From contig NZ_CP047166.1 in NCBI RefSeq assembly GCF_016806125.1, forward strand, positions 1,054,001 to 1,118,000: a stretch of 64,000 bases of DNA. The letters run 5' to 3'. Position 1 is the stretch's first letter. Each line of letters begins with the position of its first letter. The notes below the pieces were generated by a model. It was given only the letters and a program-made list of their open reading frames with translations. It searched no databases and was not told the origin of the DNA. Positions 32,679-41,180 of this stretch are shown one piece after another. This DNA comes from Ponticoccus alexandrii (GTDB lineage: Bacteria > Pseudomonadota > Alphaproteobacteria > Rhodobacterales > Rhodobacteraceae). Position numbers and translations under genes: made by a program.

Positions 32679-33173
32679 ATGCGAACATCAAATGAAGTGG
32701 CGGCTTTCGCAGGCCAGTCAGGTAACGAGGCTGTGGCAATTGACAGTCCGGCCCTCGGAAACGTGCAGGCCCTGCGCCCGATCCGCTCGGTGCTGTCCCC
32801 GCGGGACTTCCGGCGCCTTCAAGAGCTGCGCAGGCAATGCGCAGCGATCGAAGGCGGTGTCTTTCCTCTGCTTTCTCACCTGATCCGGGCCAAGCTGCAG
32901 GATGCTCAGGTCCTGTATCCCGCGGAAGAGGGGGGGCCAATCGCCACCCTGGGCTCTTGTGTGACCTTCTCTATCCGGGGCACGGCACCGCTATCGCGAA
33001 CCCTCTCTGACGAGGGGTTTGCACAGGATCAGGCCGGTATCCCGATCAAGACATTCCTCGGGGTCACCTTGTTGGGGATGACGGTGGGGCAGAGGGTGCC
33101 GCTGCTGAACGCGGATGGGACGACGGAGGCGCTCGAGCTTGTGGCGATTCCGCAGCAAGTCGAGCCGAGGTAG
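32679..33173 (+). CDS. Divergent GreA/Rnk-like protein (paralogue 3)
   Basis: A 164-residue protein with a longer, low-similarity N-terminus, then LSPRDFRRLQELRRQCAAIEGG ... LLSHLIRAKLQDA and the C-terminal signature FLGVTLLGMTVGQRVPLLNADG ... LELVAIPQQ. It aligns best with paralogue 2 through TVGQR and L...DG. AGGAGAAGAT precedes the ATG at ideal spacing, so the start is secure. Position after paralogue 2 suggests a local duplication followed by strong divergence. Confidence 0.62.
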   Translation: MRTSNEVAAFAGQSGNEAVAIDSPALGNVQALRPIRSVLSPRDFRRLQELRRQCAAIEGGVFPLLSHLIRAKLQDAQVLYPAEEGGPIATLGSCVTFSIRGTAPLSRTLSDEGFAQDQAGIPIKTFLGVTLLGMTVGQRVPLLNADGTTEALELVAIPQQVEPR

Positions 33174-34108
33174 CAACGCATGGGCGCAGTATGCTGGTGC
33201 GCGAGGGCCTTGGCCGCCCTCCGCCAGACGTAACCCGGTTCGTGGACCGATTCCATGTCGTCGCAGGGGTTAACGTCTCTGTGCGGCTATGTGCCGGAGA
33301 GATATCTTGACGGGACATCTCCGAACTCGGTGCGATGTGGTCGTGGCGGCCATTGGCGTCGCCCTGTTGTCCGGCGCCATGCGTGTTAAAGGTGATGAGC
33401 CTGGTCCCGATGCGTGGCGGCGGGGTGGTGGCAGGTGACGGGCCGAACGCCCGGATGGGGCCCGGCGCACCACTGCGCATTCTCCGCGTCAAAACTGACG
33501 TCTGGGACATTACCGGCAGCTATACTGCAGAGCTATGACGCGAGGACAGCGTCTTTTCCGAGACCGCCACGGGCCGCTGCGTTCCGGTCGAGGGACGTTT
33601 CGAAACGACCCTGAAAAAGGAGGGTTAGGGGCGCCCCGGACCGGCCGGCCCTGTCGTGCCATTGCTAAAGAGCCAGCCCCGCATGGCCTCGCTCGGGGGC
33701 TGGCCATGCGTCAGGGGGACGGCACAGTCATCCCGTCTGGCGCTGCAAACGCAAGGCCTGATACGCCTGTCCGATCGAAGGATGCGAAGGCTGGACAGAA
33801 GCTTGGCTGCCACAGGCTTCCGAATTCTACAGCGCGCACCACGCCAATTCCCGGATAGCTTGCCGGTTGGATGAGGGCTGGCGGGGATGTTCAGAAGCTG
33901 TCGTTCGCTTCGAGCACGCGAACTGCCAGAAGAGAGGCTTGGGCAGGGGCAGCAAGGGTTCGCCTGCAGCCCACTACGGCTTCCGCGGAGGTGGGGTCTA
34001 GGGTGACGTTCCGGTGCGTGGTGTCGCTGTCGGTGGCCATCGGGTTTCTCGGTGGGGTCGGGTTGCTGAGCCAGCCTGAACCGAGGGATGCCCCCGATGA
34101 CCTAACCC
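33174..34108. other. Non-coding or decayed region of about 930 bases
   Basis: No intact gene is supportable. It holds a hairpin GCCAGCCCC ... GGGGCTGGC (33672-33704), followed on the minus strand by TCTTTAGC. Composition is less GC-biased than neighbouring genes, and frames are short and interrupted. Together with the transposase and LysR remnants that follow, it looks like the product of old insertion and deletion events. Confidence 0.5.
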
Positions 34109-34240
34109 ATGGCGGACCTGCGTGCGCTGGAAGAGAAGAGCGTGGATGCCGACCTGCTTCGCGAGATGATCGGCTGTGCTGCCGAGCGGCTGATGGAGCC
34201 GGAGGTCGGCGCCACCACCGGCGCGCACGAAATCGTTGGC
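34109..34240 (+). pseudogene. IS256-family transposase remnant (N-terminal fragment)
   Basis: About 42 codons reading MADLRALEEKSVDADLLREM, then IGCAAERLMEPEVGATTGA. This is the N-terminus of an IS256-type transposase, where one expects LMxxEVxxxTGAxxGE next. The similarity ends at GAHEIVGD, and the rest of the roughly 400-residue enzyme is missing. No inverted repeats were found around it. Confidence 0.7.
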
Positions 34241-34290
34241 GATGGCGCGGTCGAGGGGCGACAGTCGATACCCGGGAAGGCCATTGCAGG

Positions 34291-34434
34291 ACGAGGCAAC
34301 AGCCTTCGGTCAGCGGGCATATCCGAAAGCTGGAAGAAAGGCCTCAGACGCAGCTTTTCAGCCGCACCACGTGGTGCTGCGATCTGACGAGGGCGGGCGA
34401 GGCCCTGTGCGCGCCCTTGCCGACCGGCATCTGA
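34291..34434 (+). pseudogene. LysR-type regulator remnant (HTH fragment)
   Basis: About 47 codons reading QQPSVSGHIRKLEERPQTQ, LFSRTT and DLTRAGEALCAP, the recognition-helix and wing part of a LysR DNA-binding domain. Both the first helices and the whole effector domain are missing, and a stop follows. It lies 50 bases after the transposase remnant, which suggests that the element inserted into or deleted part of a LysR gene. Confidence 0.68.
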
Positions 34435-34598
34435 AGTTCTTCGGGCAGGTTTCCTGACACGCCTCGCTGCCGTTTGGGGCGGGAGCCATGATCCGATACG
34501 CCGGCCCGGGGAGTGGTCGCTTCAACTATCGCCTTGGACGTTTGCATCGAGAAGATCTTGCCGCCACAGCTGAGGCGGGCTGCGGGCCAAAGACGAAA

Positions 34599-34630
34599 AA
34601 GCCCCGCCGAACCATGGTTCGGCGGGGCTT
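34599..34630 (-). terminator. Rho-independent terminator of the BI-1 gene
   Basis: A 14-bp perfect stem (AAGCCCCGCCGAAC ... GTTCGGCGGGGCTT) with a 4-base loop, followed on the minus strand by TTTTTCGTCTTT. It lies 26 bases after the stop of the Bax-inhibitor-like gene. Confidence 0.9.
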
Positions 34631-34656
34631 CGATGCGTGTAGACCTGTGGCCTGTG

Positions 34657-35442
34657 TTACTCGCGGTTGCCCATGAGTTGCAGCAGGAACATGAACATGT
34701 TGATGAAGTCGAGGTAGAGGCTGAGCGCGCCCATAATGGCGGCCTTGCCGAGCCACTCACTGTCACCATGCGCAGCGTGCTGCAGGTAGGTATTCTTGAT
34801 GTTCTGGGTGTCGTAGGCCGTCAGGCCCGCGAAGATCAGAACGCCCAGGACCGAGATCGCGAAGCCCATCGCCGAGGAGGCGAGGAAGATGTTCACGATC
34901 GACGCGACGATCAGGCCGATCACGCCCATGATCAGGAACGATCCCCAGCCGGAGATGTCTTTCTTCGTGGTGTAGCCCCAGAGCGACAGGCCCGCGAAGG
35001 CGATCGAGGTCACAAGGAACACCTGAATGATCGAGTAGCCGGTGAACACGAGGAAGATCGAGCTGAGCGACAGGCCCATCAGCACGGCGAAGCCGTAGAA
35101 CACCAGCTGCACGCCGGCGGCGGACAGGCGGTTCATGGCGGCGCCGAAGCCGAAGAAGATGAAGGCCAGCGGGGCGAACATGATTACCCATTTCAGCGGC
35201 GACATGTAGATCGCCTCGCCGAAGGAGGTCAGGTACTGGCCCTCGCGGATCATGGCAGAGGCACCGGACGGATCGGATGTGACCGCGAGACCGGAGATCG
35301 CCCATGCGGCGAGGAAAGTGATGAACGTGCCCACGGACATGGTGCCGTAGACCTTGTTCATATGGGCGCGCAGGCCCTCGTCGATCTGAGCGGAGCGGGC
35401 GCCTGCGACGCCTGCCGTCCGAATGGTGTCGTATTGTGCCAT
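34657..35442 (-). CDS. Bax inhibitor-1/YccA family membrane protein
   Basis: A 261-residue inner-membrane protein with seven predicted helices. Family marks include MNKVYGTMSVGTFITFLAAWAISG near the N-terminus, VFYGFAVLMGLSLSSIFLVFTGYSI, and the C-terminal ILFAGLTAYDTQNIK-like segment (here LIFAGLTAYDTQNIKNTYL) with the conserved Asp pair thought to form the pH-sensing Ca2+ gate. It is transcribed alone from the divergent region near 35.5 kb and ends at a strong terminator. Confidence 0.95.
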   Translation of the reverse strand: MAQYDTIRTAGVAGARSAQIDEGLRAHMNKVYGTMSVGTFITFLAAWAISGLAVTSDPSGASAMIREGQYLTSFGEAIYMSPLKWVIMFAPLAFIFFGFGAAMNRLSAAGVQLVFYGFAVLMGLSLSSIFLVFTGYSIIQVFLVTSIAFAGLSLWGYTTKKDISGWGSFLIMGVIGLIVASIVNIFLASSAMGFAISVLGVLIFAGLTAYDTQNIKNTYLQHAAHGDSEWLGKAAIMGALSLYLDFINMFMFLLQLMGNRE

Positions 35443-35590
35443 CTAAACCTCCGTTTGGCGGACCCCCCCGCGCGGATGCGCGCAGAGATGTTGCGTCTGA
35501 TATTGTCAAAGCGGACGGGGTTTTCAAGATTTTCCGGTGCGAAAACACACAAGTGTTGGAAACTGACCGGTGTTGGAATTGGCGGTGCCG

Positions 35591-35764
35591 TTACAGCCGC
35601 CAATGCGCGGGCGCAGACCAGAGCTGTTCGGCGCTGTCGCGCTCGAACCGGTTCGGTTCGCGCAGCGAGGGGATTTCCGCACGGCGTGGGCGGGCGGCGT
35701 CGGGGCCGGAGGGGCGGCGGGCCGGGCGGGTGCGCCCGAAAAGGATGTCAAGAGCACGGATCAT
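35591..35764 (-). CDS. Small protein, divergent from a LysR gene
   Basis: A 57-residue protein, MIRALDILFGRTRPARRPSG at the start and FERDSAEQLWSAPAHWRL at the end, with a basic Pro-rich middle. AAGGAG lies 7 bases upstream of the ATG at 35764. It is divergent from the LysR regulator at 35890, so the 125-bp region between them could be a shared promoter. I do not recognise the family; the strong ribosome-binding site is the main support. Confidence 0.5.
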   Translation of the reverse strand: MIRALDILFGRTRPARRPSGPDAARPRRAEIPSLREPNRFERDSAEQLWSAPAHWRL

Positions 35765-35889
35765 GATGGACTCCTTCACGGATCGTGATGATTGATTGTT
35801 CTGCCATTTTCGTTACTGATGGTTATGTCGCAATCCGGATCATGCTGGAAACGAATGTTCTTGAGGTTTGTCATCATGGAGCTTGATGG

Positions 35890-36738
35890 ATGAGGAATCT
35901 GGACGTTACCGTACTGCGGTCATTCCTTGCGGTGGCGCAGGCTGGCGGGGTCACGCGGGCCGCCGGGTTCCTGAACCTGACGCAATCCGCCGTCTCGATG
36001 CAGCTGAAGCGGCTGGAAGAGATGCTGGGCCTGCAACTGCTTGATCGTTCCGCGCGCGGCATCTCTTTGACGCCCGCCGGCGCGCAGCTGCTGACCTATG
36101 CGCAGAAAATCGTCGACCTGAACGATGAGGTCTACACCCGCCTCACCGACCAGGCCTGGGAAGGCGAGGTGGTGCTGGGTGTGCCCGCAGACATCGTCTA
36201 TCCGGTCATTCCCGATGTGCTGCGGCGCATGGGGCGCACGCATCCCCGGGTGAAGGTCTCGCTGGTCAGTTCCTTTACGCGCGTGCTGAAGACGCAGTTC
36301 GCACGGGGCGAGGTGGACGTGATCCTGACCACGGAGCCAGGGGTCGATTCGGGAGGGGAGACGCTGCTCGACGTGCCGCTGCGCTGGATCGGCGCGCCGG
36401 GCGGGCAGGTCTGGAAGAACACCGCGCCGCTGCGCATCGCCTTCTGCCGCAACTGCGGGTTCCGGGAGGACACGCTGGCGCGGCTCGACCGGGCGGGGGT
36501 GCCCTGGGAAATGGCGGTGGACTCAGAGAGCGACACGACCATCGATGCCAGCGTCAGCGCCGATCTCGCCGTGACCGCGCGGCTGGAAGGCCACGCGCCG
36601 GATTATCTGGAGTACATCGACAGGGGGGCGCTGCCCGACCTCGGGACGCAGAAGATCAACATGTACGTGGGCAATGGCAAGGCGCAGGTTGTCGGGGCGC
36701 TGACGGACTATATCCGGCAGGGGTTCTGCGCCCTGTAA
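35890..36738 (+). CDS. LysR-family transcriptional regulator
   Basis: A 282-residue LTTR. The N-terminal wHTH is LDVTVLRSFLAVAQAGGVTRAAGFLNLTQSAVSMQLKRLEEMLGLQLLDRSARGISLTPAG (residues 4-64). The effector-binding domain begins around residue 92 (EGEVVLGVPADIVYPVIPDVLRRM). The QSAVSMQLKRLE type is seen in regulators of amino-acid or oxidative-stress genes in Rhodobacteraceae. The likely target is the divergent small gene or the regulator itself. Confidence 0.93.
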   Translation: MRNLDVTVLRSFLAVAQAGGVTRAAGFLNLTQSAVSMQLKRLEEMLGLQLLDRSARGISLTPAGAQLLTYAQKIVDLNDEVYTRLTDQAWEGEVVLGVPADIVYPVIPDVLRRMGRTHPRVKVSLVSSFTRVLKTQFARGEVDVILTTEPGVDSGGETLLDVPLRWIGAPGGQVWKNTAPLRIAFCRNCGFREDTLARLDRAGVPWEMAVDSESDTTIDASVSADLAVTARLEGHAPDYLEYIDRGALPDLGTQKINMYVGNGKAQVVGALTDYIRQGFCAL

Positions 36739-36848
36739 CGCTGGGGCCAAGGGCCGCCTCGACCGGATTTGCGCTGCAACGGCGGCGGAGCGCGCCGCGC
36801 CCGGCGGGTCAGCGCAGGGGCGGGCAACCTTTGCTCTGGACCCTGACC

Positions 36849-37247
36849 TCAGACCCCGACGTCGGGTCCGTAGCAGAGCATGGGCTTGTCGTCCTGCTGC
36901 GCCTCGTAAAGCGTGGTGCTGGTCGGGTCGTTCTCGAAGATCGCGCGCAGGCTGCCGCCCTCGCGGTAGAAGCTCCAGCACTGCGGGTCGGGGTTGTCCT
37001 CGTAGACAAAGCAGATCTGCCCGGCGTCTTCGTACCAGAAGCCGTCCTTGCACTGACCGTCGAGGAAGGACCAGCGCACCTGACGGTCGGGCAGGTATTC
37101 CTCGACACCGTAGGACTGGCCGCTCTCGCCGTAGTAGAGCGTCTTTCCGGTGACGTAGCTTTCGAATTCCGAGGCCGAGAGCGGCTCTGCCGCCATCGCT
37201 GGCAGGGCCGTCAGGCCCGAAAGGGCAAGGGCGAGGATCTGTTTCAT
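36849..37247 (-). CDS. Exported protein of unknown function
   Basis: A 132-residue protein with a Sec signal peptide (MKQILALALSGLTALPAMA, cleavage near residue 19). The mature part has YVTGKTLYYGESGQSYGVEEYLPDRQVRWSFLDGQCKDGFWYEDAGQICFVYEDNPDPQCWSFYREGG. It contains four cysteines, probably two disulfides. Similar small periplasmic proteins occur in roseobacters, without an assigned role. The ATG at 37247 was chosen for the signal peptide. It is convergent with the LysR gene. Confidence 0.75.
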   Translation of the reverse strand: MKQILALALSGLTALPAMAAEPLSASEFESYVTGKTLYYGESGQSYGVEEYLPDRQVRWSFLDGQCKDGFWYEDAGQICFVYEDNPDPQCWSFYREGGSLRAIFENDPTSTTLYEAQQDDKPMLCYGPDVGV

Positions 37248-37359
37248 GCCATCTTTCTGCCTCAATCTTCTGGGTTTCGGAAGTCAGGTATTAATGCTTG
37301 ATTAAGATCGGGCGGAGAGGTGCCGGTTCTTGACAGGGCCTGCCCGGGCTGTCACGCGT

Positions 37360-37375
37360 GTAACCGTCTGGTTAC
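37360..37375. promoter_or_regulatory. TetR-type operator O1
   Basis: GTAACC-GTCT-GGTTAC, a perfect 6-4-6 inverted repeat, 17 bases before the ATG of the first GMC oxidoreductase. The same half-sites recur at 44113, 48784 and 48869, and in degenerate form at 40668. Confidence 0.8.
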
Positions 37376-37392
37376 TGTTTCGGGGAGGGGGC

Positions 37393-39006
37393 ATGGCGGG
37401 CTACGACTACATCGTCACGGGCGGGGGCTCTGCCGGATGCGTCATGGCGGCGCGGCTGAGCGAGGACCCGGGCACGCGGGTGCTGCTGCTCGAGGCCGGG
37501 GGACGCGACCGCAACCTGCTGTTCCACTGGCCCGCCGGTTTCGCCAAGATGACCAAGGGCATCGCCAGTTGGGGCTGGTCCACGGTGCCACAGCGCCACA
37601 TGCAGGGGCGCAGCCTGTGGTACACGCAGGCCAAGGTGATCGGCGGCGGCTCGACCATCAACGCGCAGGTCTACACGCGCGGCAATGCGCTGGATTACGA
37701 CGCGTGGGAGACCGAGCACGGCTGCCCGGGCTGGGCCTACCGTGACGTGCTGCCCTACTTCCGTCGGGCCGAGGGGAACGAGCGCTTCAACGACGAATAT
37801 CACGGCGTCGACGGCCCGCTGGGCGTGTCCATGCCGCGCGCGACCCTGCCGGTCTGCGACGCCTTCATCCGGGCCGCGCAGGCATGGGGCCTGCGCTACA
37901 ACCCGGACTTCAACGGTGCGCGTCAGGACGGCGTGGGCTTCTACCAACTGACGCAGTGCGACGCGCGGCGATCTTCTGCCGCCGTGGCCTACCTGAAACC
38001 GGCGATGGAGCGTCCGAACCTGACCGTTCTGACCGGGGCCGAGGTGCTGCGCATCGAGATCGAGGCAGACCGCGCCACCGGCGTCACCTACCGCCGCGAC
38101 GGCGCGACGGAGACGGCGCAGGCCGAGGCCGAAGTGATCGTGTCCAGCGGGGCCATCGGCTCTCCGCGCCTGCTGATGCTGTCGGGGATCGGCCCGGCGG
38201 ATCACCTGCGGGATGTGGGCGTGGACGTCGTGCACGACCTGCCCGGTGTGGGGGCGAACCTGCAGGATCACGTCGATCTCTGCGCCATCGCGGAACTGAC
38301 CGGGCCGCACAGCTACGACGGCTGGGACCGGCCGCACAAGACCGCCTGGGCGGGGCTTCAGTACCTGATGTTCAAGAGCGGTCCGGCGGCGGCCTCGCTC
38401 TTCGAGACCGGGGCCTTTGCCACCGCCGACCCCGAGGCGCGCTCGCCCGACATCCAGTTCCACTTCGGACAAGGGTCGGGGATCGAGAAGGGCATCGCCA
38501 AGATCGACGGGGCGGGGGTCACGCTGAACTCGGCCTTCATGCGACCGCGTTCGCGCGGGACGGTGCGGCTGGCCTCGGACGATCCCGGTGCCGCGCCGCT
38601 GATCGACCCGAACTACTGGTCCGACCCCTACGACCTGAAGATGGCGCTGGAAGGGCTGCGCATCGCGCGCGAGATCCTGTCGGAGCCGGCCTTTTCGGGT
38701 TTCGTGCGCAAGGAGGTGCTGCCGGGGCCGGATGTGCGGTCCGAGAAGGACCTCTTCGATTACGCCTGCAAGGTTGCCAAGACCGACCACCACCCGGTGG
38801 GCACCTGCCGTATGGGCACCGGGCCGGATGCGGTCGTGGGCCCGGACCTGCGCGTGCACGGCATCGAGGCGCTGCGGGTCTGCGATGCCTCGGTCATGCC
38901 GGCGATCAACTCGTCCAACACCAATGCGCCCAGCATCATGATCGGCGAGAAGGGCGCGGACCTCGTCCGTGACCTGACGCCGCTGCCGCGCGCCAACCTG
39001 CCGTGA
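37393..39006 (+). CDS. GMC-family oxidoreductase, choline-dehydrogenase-like (1)
   Basis: A 537-residue FAD-dependent alcohol dehydrogenase of the glucose-methanol-choline family. The N-terminal dinucleotide motif is DYIVTGGGSAGCVMAARLSEDP, followed by a GMC signature around GGGSTINAQVYTRGNALDYDAW (residues about 80-100). The C-terminal active-site block is DHHPVGTCRMG and SNTNAPSIMIGEKGADL. The substrate is a primary alcohol or sugar alcohol that cannot be predicted. It is controlled by operator O1. It has a close relative at 41181. Confidence 0.93.
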   Translation: MAGYDYIVTGGGSAGCVMAARLSEDPGTRVLLLEAGGRDRNLLFHWPAGFAKMTKGIASWGWSTVPQRHMQGRSLWYTQAKVIGGGSTINAQVYTRGNALDYDAWETEHGCPGWAYRDVLPYFRRAEGNERFNDEYHGVDGPLGVSMPRATLPVCDAFIRAAQAWGLRYNPDFNGARQDGVGFYQLTQCDARRSSAAVAYLKPAMERPNLTVLTGAEVLRIEIEADRATGVTYRRDGATETAQAEAEVIVSSGAIGSPRLLMLSGIGPADHLRDVGVDVVHDLPGVGANLQDHVDLCAIAELTGPHSYDGWDRPHKTAWAGLQYLMFKSGPAAASLFETGAFATADPEARSPDIQFHFGQGSGIEKGIAKIDGAGVTLNSAFMRPRSRGTVRLASDDPGAAPLIDPNYWSDPYDLKMALEGLRIAREILSEPAFSGFVRKEVLPGPDVRSEKDLFDYACKVAKTDHHPVGTCRMGTGPDAVVGPDLRVHGIEALRVCDASVMPAINSSNTNAPSIMIGEKGADLVRDLTPLPRANLP

Positions 39007-39181
39007 GCCTCGCAACCACGCGCCTGACCGTGGCATCGGGCGGGTTTTGCCGCCTGTCGTCATTGCCCTGTGGCGCTGCGCGTCTGGTTGGGTCATCGCA
39101 CCTGCCGCCCCTGTCGCGCGGTCCCGCGCGCCCCTGCTTCCCGACGCGCCCCTGCGGCGCGTCCGTATCTCCGAGGATCCC

Positions 39182-39610
39182 ATGAAAAGCCTGACCCGCC
39201 AGATCATCGCACCCGGCACCGCGCTGGAGATCGTACAGACCGCCCTTGCCGACGCGCGCGGGCAGGGGCTTGAGGTGGCCGTCGCCGTGACCGATCCCTT
39301 TGGCGTGCTGGCCGCCTTCGGCAAGACCGACGGCGCGTTGGCTTCTGTCGGGACCTTCGCGCAGGACAAGGCCTATACCGCTGGGTTGCAAGGGAAATCC
39401 ACCAAGGCCTTTGGCGAGCGCATGGCGAGCAGCCCTTCGCTGACCATGGGGCTTGCCTCGCGCGAGCGGTTCCTTGTCTGGGGCGGTGGCGTCTCGATCT
39501 GGGAGGGAGACGCCTGCATCGGCGGGCTTGGCGTCTCGGGCGCGCAGGATCACGAGGACATCGCCATCGCAGAGGCGGCGATCCGCGCGGTGGGTCTGGA
39601 GCCGCGCTGA
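39182..39610 (+). CDS. GlcG/HbpS-like protein
   Basis: A 142-residue protein of the GlcG/HbpS family (ALEIVQTALADARGQGLEVAVAVTDPFGVLAAFGKTDGALASVGTFAQDKAYTAGLQGKSTKAF ... GGVSIWEGDACIGGLGVSGA). Family members include heme-binding sensors and proteins beside glycolate or propanediol oxidation genes. It lies about 175 bases after the GMC oxidoreductase gene on the same strand and may share its transcript. The function in this cluster is unknown. Confidence 0.88.
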   Translation: MKSLTRQIIAPGTALEIVQTALADARGQGLEVAVAVTDPFGVLAAFGKTDGALASVGTFAQDKAYTAGLQGKSTKAFGERMASSPSLTMGLASRERFLVWGGGVSIWEGDACIGGLGVSGAQDHEDIAIAEAAIRAVGLEPR

Positions 39611-39881
39611 GGGCGGGTGGCCAAGCACTGAGGCTGGCGGCGCAAGGTGACCGGGCCGCCGTGCCGTAGTCGCGCTAAGGTCGAGCCGCCGTACCTTAGC
39701 TGCGTTGAGAGCGGGCCAGGTGTGCGCTTCCGATTGCCGTGCCTTCCACAACTGAACGTGGATGGGTTACGAGGCCGCCAAACGGGACCGGGCGGGGGCC
39801 TGTCGCATGAGGCGCGCTCTGTCGTGGGGGCGCCGGGAGCCAGACCGGGCGCAAAGCGCTACGCCCCAAAGCCTCACCTAC

Positions 39882-40523
39882 TCAGGGTTCGATGCAGATC
39901 ATCCGCAGGATCGTGTCGATGTTGAAGGCGATGCGGGCGTCCAGCGCCTCTTTCGCCATCATGTCGCGCTCAAACAACAGCGTGCCGGTGTAGCGGTTGG
40001 TCAGGTAGTAGTAGTTGACCGCCGCGATGGTGATGTTCAATTGCACCGGGTCGATGCCGGGGCGAAAGACGCCCTCGGTCACGCCGCGGTTCAGGATGCC
40101 CTCGACCATGGACACAAGCTGCCGCTGGGCCGGGCCGACGCGCTCGGACTTCTTCAGGTGGCGCGCGCGGTGCAGGTTCTCCGAGTTCACCAGCGTCACG
40201 AATTCCGGGTTCTTCAGGTAGTATTCCCATGTGAAGCGGACGAAACGCTCCATTGCCTCGCGGGCTGGCAGGTCTTCGAGGTCCAGCTTCTTCTCGGCAG
40301 CGCGGATGTCCAGATAGGCTTCTTCCAGCACGATGCGGAAGAGATCCTCCTTGTTGCCGAAGTAGTGGTAGATCATCCGCTTGTTGGCCTTGGCGCGCTC
40401 GGCGATCTCGTCGATGCGCGCGCCGCCAAGGCCGTTGCGGGCGAATTCCTTCTTGGCGGCGGCAAGGATGCGGGCCTGCGTCGCCTCGGCATCGCGCTGC
40501 CGTTTCTCGGGTTTGGGGTCCAT
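39882..40523 (-). CDS. TetR-family regulator, likely of the catabolic cluster
   Basis: A 213-residue TetR protein. The HTH is RILAAAKKEFARNGLGGARIDEIAERAKANKRMIYHYFGNKEDLFRIVLEEAY (residues about 20-72), and the C-terminal ligand domain is helical (MERFVRFTWEYYLKNPEFVTLVNSENLH, typical of the TetR_C subgroup found with aromatic or acyl-CoA catabolism genes). It is the only TetR gene in the window, surrounded by the set of promoters with GTAACC-N4-GGTTAC operators, so I infer that it recognises them. The ATG at 40523 was chosen over an upstream ATG for the family N-terminus. Confidence 0.92.
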   Translation of the reverse strand: MDPKPEKRQRDAEATQARILAAAKKEFARNGLGGARIDEIAERAKANKRMIYHYFGNKEDLFRIVLEEAYLDIRAAEKKLDLEDLPAREAMERFVRFTWEYYLKNPEFVTLVNSENLHRARHLKKSERVGPAQRQLVSMVEGILNRGVTEGVFRPGIDPVQLNITIAAVNYYYLTNRYTGTLLFERDMMAKEALDARIAFNIDTILRMICIEP

Positions 40524-40644
40524 CGTCGTCGGGCCTTTCGGGCGGTGGTTCCGCACGCTCTTACAGCAGCCATGGCGGAATCGTCAAAACCCAACCGCCT
40601 GTTGCCGGACCGTGCCGAGCCTGGAAAGCCATATCGTTTTCTGT

Positions 40645-40683
40645 TGACTCAGGCGTCTTCAGTAAAGTAACTATTTGGTGCGT
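40645..40683 (+). promoter_or_regulatory. Plus-strand promoter with degenerate TetR operator O2
   Basis: -35 TTGACT (40645-40650), an 18-base spacer and -10 TAACTA (40669-40674). The sequence GTAACT-ATTT-GGTGCG (40668-40683) overlaps the -10 and keeps a good left half of the operator, with 3 of 6 positions in the right half. It drives transcription toward the ABC remnant and the second GMC gene. Confidence 0.5.
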
Positions 40684-40917
40684 TATGGCCGAAATCATGC
40701 CGATCTTTCGCGTGCAGGGACCGCCCGGCAGATGAGTGGTGCAGGGGGCGCTCAAGGACCTTGGACCAGGCGCCAACGGGAGGAAATCCATTGTCGAGGT
40801 TCACCAGGGACTTCATCGAGAAAGAGAAGCCGAGCCGCCGGAGTTTCCTGCCTGCCTCGGCCTGTGGCGTGCCCGGCGCTGCGGCGGTGCGCAAGTTCGG
40901 TTCGGCGTGATGAACTG
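40684..40917. other. Gap downstream of the O2 promoter, probably decayed
   Basis: An open frame runs through but shows no family motif until the remnant at about 40918. It may be part of a deleted gene (see the ABC ATPase remnant). Confidence 0.4.
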
Positions 40918-41139
40918 GAAGGCCATGGCGGCGGCGCAAAAGCAGCCTGCCAAGGTCAAGCTCGGCATTGACCCGGTAACCGAGACCGTCAAGCTGTCCT
41001 TCGCGCAGGGCCAGCTGGTCGAGCTTGCCAAGGCGTCAGCGACATGAGCGCCGCGGGCACGGGTATCATCCTTGTGGCCGACACGCTGGAAGAGGCCATC
41101 GGCCTGTCCCATATCCTGATGCTGTGCAAGGGAGACTGA
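40918..41139 (+). pseudogene. Possible sugar ABC ATPase remnant (RbsA/XylG-like)
   Basis: Two overlapping small frames. The second (41044-41139) reads AGTGIILVADTLEEAIGLSH followed by ILMLCKGD, the segment after Walker B (D-loop and switch His region) of ribose/xylose-type ABC ATPases, ending early at a TGA. The first (40918-41047) has GIDPVTETVKLSFAQGQLVELAKAS, which could be the preceding PTxGIDxxT-like part, with weaker support. Everything else of the roughly 500-residue protein is missing. A deleted importer gene is the best explanation. Confidence 0.5.
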
Positions 41140-41180
41140 GGCCCGGCGCGCGTTGACCGCGCATCGGGAGAGGAGGCGAG

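Noticed and set aside
33174-33540. Possible intact insertion sequence before the IS256 fragment
   Set aside because: No transposase-like frame, no terminal inverted repeats and no target duplication could be found in this stretch.
35890-36738. LysR gene as regulator of the catabolic cluster
   Set aside because: Its location is close, but the repeated 6-4-6 operator is TetR-like and lacks the T-N11-A pattern; the TetR gene is the better candidate.
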